This document shows positions 4,860-6,713 of a DNA stretch of 6,713 bases, piece after piece. The notes under the pieces were generated by a model that was given only the letters and a program-made list of their open reading frames with translations, did no database searches and had not been told where the DNA came from. Made by a program: the position numbers and the translations under genes. The stretch is from assembly GCA_017553025.1 (NCBI GenBank), contig JAFZNF010000082.1:1-6713 (forward strand), read 5' to 3'. The stretch comes from Clostridia bacterium (lineage in GTDB: Bacteria > Bacillota_A > Clostridia > UBA1381). How positions within the stretch are numbered: position 1 is the first letter of the stretch; each line of letters opens with the position of its first letter.

Positions 4860-6713
4860 ATGAAAGCAGAGCATAATTCACAGTCGCAAATATACAGAAA
4901 TCCGTTTGGCGCGCAGCCTGCGGGGAGTCAGATAATGTTGCGCCTGTCACTTACCGATGCAGGAATACCTGAATATGTAAGACTTTGTACCGATGCGGGC
5001 GGCAAGATGCAGATATTTGATATGCACTATGTTTTTGAGGCATCGGGAGTGTGTTTTTATGAGGCAAGGCTTAACCTTCCGCAAAAACCGTGCCTTTTGC
5101 GGTACTGGTTTGAGGTGTGCACGGGCGGTGAGGCGGTATTTTACGGAAATAATGACGAAAATCTCGGCGGTATCGGCAGAATATACGATAAAATTCCCGC
5201 AAATAAATTTCAGATAACGGTATATGATACTGCGTATAAAACACCGAAATGGTGGCGTGAGAGCGTTTGCTACCAGATTTTCCCCGACAGATTTTTAAAC
5301 GGAACAAAAGACGGGAACTTTTTGGGTGAAAGGAACGATATCATTAAACGGAAATGGGGAGAGGTACCGTATTATAAAGCTGAGCAGTTCGGCGGAAAGT
5401 ACCTTGCAAATGACTTTTTCGGCGGAAATCTTTTGGGTATTGAAAAAAAGCTTTCGTATCTTAAAAATCTCGGCATAAGCAGTATATACTTAAACCCCAT
5501 TTTTGAGGCTTTTTCAAACCATCGATACGACACGGCAGATTACAAAAAAATTGACGGAATGTTAGGCACAGAGGCGGATTTTTCAAGACTCTGCAAAAAG
5601 GCGGAGGATATGGGAATACGCATTATTTTAGACGGCGTTTTTAACCACACGGGAAGTGACAGTATTTACTTTAATAAAAACGGACGATACAGTGAAATAG
5701 GCGCATATCAGTCAAAAAAATCTCCTTATTATAAGTGGTTTAATTTTATAGATTATCCTGAAAAATATGAAAGTTGGTGGGGTATAGATACCCTCCCGCA
5801 GGTAAATGAGGCATCAGCAGAGTATCAGGATTATATAATAAAGGATAAGGATTCGGTTGTTAAAAGATGGCTTAAAAAAGGCGCTTTCGGCTGGAGGATA
5901 GATGTGGTTGACGAGCTTCCCGACTTTTTTGTAAAGCTGTTAAAAAAGGCGGTAAAAGAGGAAAATCCCGACGCGGTAATAATAGGCGAGGTGTGGGAGG
6001 ACGCATCGAATAAAGTGGCTTATAATGAGCTTAGAGAATACTTTTACGGCGATGAGCTTGACTCGGTTATGAATTATCCTTTAAAAAATGCGATGGTTGA
6101 TTTTGCGCTTTCAAAAATAGATGCAAAAGAATTTGACAGGCGGATAATGAGTCTTAAGGAAAACTATCCGCGTCCATCATTTTACGCTGCTTTAAATTTT
6201 CTATCAACTCACGACACTGAAAGAATTCTGACCGTTATGGGCGGAAAGGAATATGGGACAAAAGATGAACAGGCTTTAGCAAAACTTTGCGGTGAGGATT
6301 TAAAAGTTGCGGAGGAAAGGCTTAAATGCCTTGTCACAATGCAGTTTACCCTCCCCGGAGTGCCTACCGTATTTTACGGCGATGAGGCGGGATGTGAGGG
6401 TTTTGCAGACCCGTTCTGCAGAGGCTGTTACCCTTGGGGGAACGAAAACCATAGCATTTTGGAGCATTACAGATATGCAATCGCCTTGCGAAACAAAAAT
6501 GATGTTTTGAAAAACGGTGAATTCGAAACTGTTTATAAATATGAGAATTGCTATGGATTTATAAGATTTGATAAGAGAAGTAAAATCATAGTGCTTGTGA
6601 ACTTTGGAGAAAATACCGAAATTCGCCTTGATATAGCGCGATATGGCATTTTTTCTATGAAATTAAATGACGTGGAAGAGTATTATTCTGAAGACGGCAT
6701 TTTCTACCTTAAA
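4860..6713 (+). CDS. GH13 alpha-glucan hydrolase, neopullulanase/cyclomaltodextrinase-like (3' end cut by window)
   Basis: A member of the alpha-amylase family that hydrolyses alpha-glucosidic bonds in malto-oligosaccharides, glycogen or pullulan-like substrates. The frame is open for 618 codons to the window edge without a stop. Residues about 8-120 (YRNPFG, PAG, LRLSLTDAG) resemble the N-terminal beta-sandwich (CBM34-like) of neopullulanase-type enzymes. The barrel starts at WWRESVCYQIFPDRF (131-145). The GH13 signature regions are all present: region I DGVFNH (258-263), region II GWRIDVVDE with nucleophile D348, region III GEVWED with acid/base E377, and region IV STHDTERIL with H451 and D452. 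LPQVNEA and DPFCRGCYPWGNEN are also typical of this subgroup. A partial C-terminal beta domain follows (about 540 on), so probably only a few residues are missing. There is no signal peptide, and at least 12 Cys suggest a cytoplasmic enzyme. Following glgA and glgP, it probably takes part in turnover of stored glucan by trimming branches or limit dextrins (inference). Exact specificity cannot be assigned. Confidence 0.9.
   Translation, partial: MKAEHNSQSQIYRNPFGAQPAGSQIMLRLSLTDAGIPEYVRLCTDAGGKMQIFDMHYVFEASGVCFYEARLNLPQKPCLLRYWFEVCTGGEAVFYGNNDENLGGIGRIYDKIPANKFQITVYDTAYKTPKWWRESVCYQIFPDRFLNGTKDGNFLGERNDIIKRKWGEVPYYKAEQFGGKYLANDFFGGNLLGIEKKLSYLKNLGISSIYLNPIFEAFSNHRYDTADYKKIDGMLGTEADFSRLCKKAEDMGIRIILDGVFNHTGSDSIYFNKNGRYSEIGAYQSKKSPYYKWFNFIDYPEKYESWWGIDTLPQVNEASAEYQDYIIKDKDSVVKRWLKKGAFGWRIDVVDELPDFFVKLLKKAVKEENPDAVIIGEVWEDASNKVAYNELREYFYGDELDSVMNYPLKNAMVDFALSKIDAKEFDRRIMSLKENYPRPSFYAALNFLSTHDTERILTVMGGKEYGTKDEQALAKLCGEDLKVAEERLKCLVTMQFTLPGVPTVFYGDEAGCEGFADPFCRGCYPWGNENHSILEHYRYAIALRNKNDVLKNGEFETVYKYENCYGFIRFDKRSKIIVLVNFGENTEIRLDIARYGIFSMKLNDVEEYYSEDGIFYLK

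Noticed and set aside
1..6713. CRISPR arrays, tRNA or rRNA genes, insertion sequences, phage or transfer signs
   Set aside because: No direct-repeat arrays, no tRNA-like cloverleaf, no transposase or terminal inverted repeats, and codon style is uniform across the window.

Overview
The window holds the divergent junction of two unrelated operons. On the minus strand (1-470) lies the start of a ferrous-iron uptake operon, feoA-feoB, with feoB cut by the window edge. On the plus strand (647 to the right edge) lies a glycogen metabolism cluster: glgA (glycogen synthase), glgP (glycogen/maltodextrin phosphorylase) and a GH13 alpha-glucan hydrolase cut by the right edge. About 176 bp between feoA and glgA carries one recognisable sigma-A-type promoter for each direction.

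The organism is most likely an anaerobic member of the Clostridia (Bacillota). The reasons are purine-rich Shine-Dalgarno sites, consensus-like TTGACA/TATAAT-type promoters, AT-leaning composition with AAA/ATA/GGA codon use, an anaerobe-type FeoAB system with the GNPNCGKT form of the FeoB P-loop, and a GH13 protein with the N-terminal domain seen in clostridial neopullulanase-like enzymes. Genus cannot be determined from this sequence.

Layout: feoB N-terminus (1-250, -), feoA (252-470, -, TTG start), divergent promoters (514-542 - and 597-625 +), glgA (647-2374), glgP (2361-4817, overlapping glgA by 14 nt), a small hairpin over the glgP stop (4816-4837), and a GH13 enzyme (4860 to >6713). The three plus-strand genes are tightly packed, share one visible promoter and probably form one transcript.

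Functionally, GlgA extends alpha-1,4-glucan from ADP-glucose. GlgP removes glucose-1-phosphate from the chain ends. The GH13 enzyme has no signal peptide, is Cys-rich and probably trims or debranches glucans in the cytoplasm. Branching enzyme (glgB) and ADP-glucose pyrophosphorylase (glgC/D) are not in the window.

I see no previously undescribed system. The most unusual item is a 99-residue lysine-rich tail on GlgA (about 30% Lys, with an APKK repeat). It contains an in-phase A AAA AAG slippery heptamer, the sequence used in the dnaX programmed frameshift. Whether either has a function is open.
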